A DNA stretch of 59,039 nt from Pseudobacillus wudalianchiensis (GTDB lineage: Bacteria; Bacillota; Bacilli; Bacillales; Domibacillaceae). Below the pieces are notes generated by a model that was given only the letters and a program-made list of their open reading frames with translations, searched no databases and was not told where the DNA came from. The stretch covers positions 1 through 59,039 of the forward strand of contig NZ_MAYT01000007.1 in assembly GCF_001685015.1 (NCBI RefSeq). The letters run 5' to 3'. The position numbers and the translations under genes are program-made. How positions within the stretch are numbered: position 1 is the stretch's first letter; every line of letters starts with the position of its first letter. Positions 56,673 through 59,039 of this stretch are shown here, one piece after another.

Positions 56673-57728
56673 TCAACAATTTTCTTCTAACTGTAGCCGC
56701 TCTCTTATCAAGGCTGCACGCCGGATATCCCTTTCTTCAGGACGGAGCGGTCCGCCGGCATATTGTTGTAAAAAGCCTGGTTGTGTCAAAATCATTAACT
56801 CATTTAAAATACTTCTAGAAACATTATCAATATAACCGATATCGATTCCTAATCTTACATCTGATAAGCACTGAGCAGCTTCTTTTGTTTCGATAATGCG
56901 GCTATTTGTTAATACACCATAAGAACGGAATACTTTGTCTTCCAAACGGATAGAAGATGTGTTGGCTAACGCTTCTCTTGCTGACTGTTCATGCGCGATA
57001 ATCTGGTGGACAATACTGATCAAATCTTCTACTATATCCGCTTCTGACTTGCCTAATGTTAACTGGTTCGATATTTGAAAAATATTGCCTAAAGCTTCAC
57101 TGCCTTCTCCATATATACCTCTGACCACAAATCCAAGCTGGCTAATCGCAGGAACAATCCGGTTAAGCTGCTGAGTTAATATGAGTCCCGGCAAATGGAT
57201 CATAACAGATGCCCGTAAGCCTGTGCCCACGTTGGTTGGACAACTCGTTAAATACCCTCTCTGTTCATCAAAAGCATACTTAACTTTCGCTTCAATTGCA
57301 TCATCAAGATCATTTGCTTTTTTGAGTGTTTCTTTTAACTGTAAGCCCGGAGAAAGGCATTGAATTCGAATATGATCTTCTTCATTAACCATAATACTAA
57401 TGTCTTCTGATTCTGAAAGAAGAACAGCGCCATAAGCAGAGGTATCGGCTAGATAAGGACTAATTAAATGCTTCTCTACGAGCACTCTTTTTTGTAATGA
57501 AGATAAGTCCTCCATCTTTAATAACTCCAGGAGATACTTTTCCTGAACCCCCTCACTGATCCTGGCAATCATCTCTTCAGCTTGGTCTGCTTTTAAAAGG
57601 GAAGGAAAATGATAATCCTCTAGATTTCGCGCTAGACGAACTCTAGAGCTTAAAACAATATCTGCCTGAGGCCCTTCATTGTTCATCCAGGAGCTGACAG
57701 CCTGGTTAATAAACTTTTCTAGAGACAT
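56673..57728 (-). CDS. mcsB: McsB, protein-arginine kinase
   Basis: 351 residues, phosphagen-kinase-like: [30 protein letters not shown] and RDIRRAA. It phosphorylates arginines, tagging proteins for ClpCP and inactivating CtsR. ATG 57728 overlaps the mcsA stop (TGATG) behind GGAGGA. Confidence 0.97.
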   Translation of the reverse strand: MSLEKFINQAVSSWMNNEGPQADIVLSSRVRLARNLEDYHFPSLLKADQAEEMIARISEGVQEKYLLELLKMEDLSSLQKRVLVEKHLISPYLADTSAYGAVLLSESEDISIMVNEEDHIRIQCLSPGLQLKETLKKANDLDDAIEAKVKYAFDEQRGYLTSCPTNVGTGLRASVMIHLPGLILTQQLNRIVPAISQLGFVVRGIYGEGSEALGNIFQISNQLTLGKSEADIVEDLISIVHQIIAHEQSAREALANTSSIRLEDKVFRSYGVLTNSRIIETKEAAQCLSDVRLGIDIGYIDNVSRSILNELMILTQPGFLQQYAGGPLRPEERDIRRAALIRERLQLEENC

Positions 57729-58270
57729 CACGACTCTCCTCCTTCAGAAAGCACTTTTTTTTCGAGAGAGCGGATTTGATCGCGAATGTCAGCTGCCAAT
57801 TCAAACTCTTCATCGGCGATCGCCTGTTGAAGTCTTCCTCTTAATTCAGCTATTTCTCTTTTCAAATAAAGGGTACCGCCAATTCTAGCTGGTATTTTTC
57901 CTGTGTGTACGGTATTGCCATTTTGCAACCTTTTTAATATGGGAGTAAGTTGATCTTGAAAGGCTTCATAGCAATGAGCGCAGCCAAACTTTCCTCTATT
58001 CACAAATTGTTGAAAAGTAGTTTGGCAGCTATCGCATTTTAAAACCTTCTGTTGTGGATACTGAGCAGGCTGCGATGAAAAAGGGGTATTGAGGTTGAAT
58101 AAGCCCCCAAGCAAGTTACCTATAGAAAAATCAGGATGCTCGCTAAACATATATTGCTCTCCTTTTTCTTGTGCACACTTTTCACATAAATGCAGTTCTG
58201 TCTTCTCACCATTTATTGCTTTAGTGAAATGAAGTGAAGCAGGTCTCTCTTTACAGCTTTGACAAATCAA
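57728..58270 (-). CDS. mcsA: McsA, McsB activator
   Basis: 180 residues: zinc-binding pairs MICQSC, LCEKC, LKCDSC and GCAHC, and a C-terminal UVR domain (about 135-175). Activates McsB kinase and helps sense oxidative/metal stress. 22 bases after ctsR. Confidence 0.96.
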   Translation of the reverse strand: MICQSCKERPASLHFTKAINGEKTELHLCEKCAQEKGEQYMFSEHPDFSIGNLLGGLFNLNTPFSSQPAQYPQQKVLKCDSCQTTFQQFVNRGKFGCAHCYEAFQDQLTPILKRLQNGNTVHTGKIPARIGGTLYLKREIAELRGRLQQAIADEEFELAADIRDQIRSLEKKVLSEGGES

Positions 58271-58292
58271 AGAGAACCACCTCCCTTATAGA

Positions 58293-58757
58293 TTATTTAT
58301 ATTTCAAGGCCATTAGCATAGAAGTAATCATTCTTGCACGCAGTTCGTCTCTTTCAGGAAGATCAATATATAAAACAGAACGATCCATTACGCTAATCAT
58401 GATTTTTGCCTCACGCTCTGAGATTACTTTCTCTTCCACCAAGCGATAAATTAAATTTTCTGCCGCAGACTGTGAAATTTGGCTGCCTACTAGTGAAACG
58501 AGTTGTTCAATTAAATCATACTGGTCATGCACTTTTACTTTAATAATACGGATATAACCTCCGCCACCCCTCTTACTCTCTACCACATATCCTTTTTCAA
58601 TGGTAAAGCGTGTATTGATCACGTAATTAATCTGCGAGGGAACGCACTGAAACTTTTCAGCTATTTCGTTTCTTTTAATTTCTACGATTTCACTTCCGCT
58701 CATTTCCAGGACCCTTTTTAAGTAGTCCTCGATAATATCAGATATATTACGCATCAA
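58293..58757 (-). CDS. ctsR: CtsR, class III stress repressor
   Basis: 154 residues: winged HTH with the glycine-rich thermosensor wing (SKRGGGGYIRI, about 61-71) and C-terminal dimer domain. Represses clp genes at low temperature. AGGAGG precedes the ATG; the operator overlaps its own promoter. Confidence 0.98.
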   Translation of the reverse strand: MMRNISDIIEDYLKRVLEMSGSEIVEIKRNEIAEKFQCVPSQINYVINTRFTIEKGYVVESKRGGGGYIRIIKVKVHDQYDLIEQLVSLVGSQISQSAAENLIYRLVEEKVISEREAKIMISVMDRSVLYIDLPERDELRARMITSMLMALKYK

Positions 58758-58775
58758 ACCTCCTCCATTTCTGAC

Positions 58776-58792
58776 TTTGACTATATTTGACG
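58776..58792 (-). promoter_or_regulatory. CtsR operator of the ctsR-mcsA-mcsB-clpC operon
   Basis: Minus-strand direct repeat CGTCAAATATAGTCAAA, matching the GGTCAAA-NAN-GGTCAAA consensus but for the initial purines, between the -10 and the ribosome binding site. Confidence 0.93.
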
Positions 58793-58795
58793 TTA

Positions 58796-58825
58796 ATTAT
58801 ACATGAAAACTTGAAGGATTTGCAA
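58796..58825 (-). promoter_or_regulatory. ctsR operon sigma-A promoter
   Basis: Minus-strand TTGCAA (58820-58825), 18-base spacer, TATAAT (58796-58801), adjacent to the CtsR box. Confidence 0.8.
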
Positions 58826-58969
58826 TTTTAATGTATGTACTTGATGTTCATTTTTGACCCTTTTTAAAAAATTTAACCTCTTTAAAAATATATTTCTATA
58901 TTCCACTCCTTAAGACAAACTAAACCTAAAAAGAAGCTTATAAATTTTTAGAAAAGGCGCTTGATAAAA

Positions 58970-58994
58970 TTCGACAAATTTAGGGTATTCGACA
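58970..58994 (-). promoter_or_regulatory. Two candidate Spo0A (0A) boxes
   Basis: TGTCGAA occurs twice on the minus strand (58988-58994 and 58970-58976), each in the extended form TTTGTCGAAT, 18 bases apart, in A/T-rich DNA 145-200 bases upstream of the ctsR promoter. The rest of the gap 58830-59010 shows no ORF or clear promoter. Confidence 0.5.
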
Positions 58995-59010
58995 AAATTT
59001 TAAAAACAAC

Positions 59011-59036
59011 AAAAAAAGAACAGCTAAATGCTGTTC
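59011..59036 (-). terminator. Terminator of the unit upstream of ctsR
   Basis: GAACAGC (59018-59024) pairs with GCTGTTC (59030-59036), T7 follows on the minus strand. The gene it ends lies beyond the window. Confidence 0.9.
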
Positions 59037-59039
59037 TTT

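Noticed and set aside
58830-58900. Possible sigma-B promoter upstream of ctsR (GTTAAA and GGGTCA)
   Set aside because: Spacing is about 11 bases and the -10 is a poor match to GGGTAT; B. subtilis has one here, but this sequence does not show it convincingly.

Overview
The window is a stretch of a Bacillaceae (low-GC Gram-positive, endospore-forming) chromosome. It corresponds to the origin-proximal super-cluster of Bacillus subtilis that runs from ctsR to pdaB, drawn here in reverse, so almost every gene is on the minus strand. Evidence for the group is the gene order, the sporulation genes (pdaB, kbaA, gerD, cwlD, sigH), CtsR/McsA/McsB/ClpC, strong AGGAGG ribosome binding sites, a T-box and L10/L13-type leaders. 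I cannot name the species. Gene order statements about B. subtilis are from memory.

Layout from right to left, which is the direction of transcription. At 59.0 kb is the terminator of an upstream unit, followed by two Spo0A-like boxes. The CtsR-controlled stress operon ctsR-mcsA-mcsB-clpC comes next, then radA, each end of radA carrying a terminator. yacL, ispD, ispF and gltX follow, then a Cys T-box with cysE-cysS-mrnC-rlmB-rae1, and sigH with its own promoter. Then come rpmGB, secE, nusG, rplK, rplA, the L10 leader with rplJ-rplL, a YbxB-type methyltransferase, and rpoB-rpoC. The str operon (rplGB-rpsL-rpsG-fusA-tuf) leads to the long S10-spc-alpha cluster (rpsJ to rplQ, including secY, adk, map, infA). 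After that are the ECF transporter energising module ecfA1-ecfA2-ecfT with truA, and rplM-rpsI behind an L13-type leader.

The left 7 kb is more variable. It holds a glutamate-type symporter (gltT, plus strand), a Staygreen (chlorophyll Mg-dechelatase family) gene, an unrecognised 54-codon gene, cwlD, salA, gerD (plus), kbaA, pdaB (plus), and two unrecognised small genes ending at a terminator. At the extreme left are tandem promoters and the leader of an rRNA operon whose 16S gene lies outside the window.

Most of the window is core information processing: RNA polymerase, ribosome, elongation factors, protein export. The points that stand out are the missing disA between radA and yacL together with terminators that break up the clpC operon; the Staygreen gene; two tiny genes too small for routine gene callers; paired 0A boxes upstream of ctsR; and repeated use of terminator-like or strong hairpins in the 5' leaders of rpoB, nusG, tuf, rpsJ and rpoA. 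I found no CRISPR array, insertion sequence, prophage or tRNA gene.
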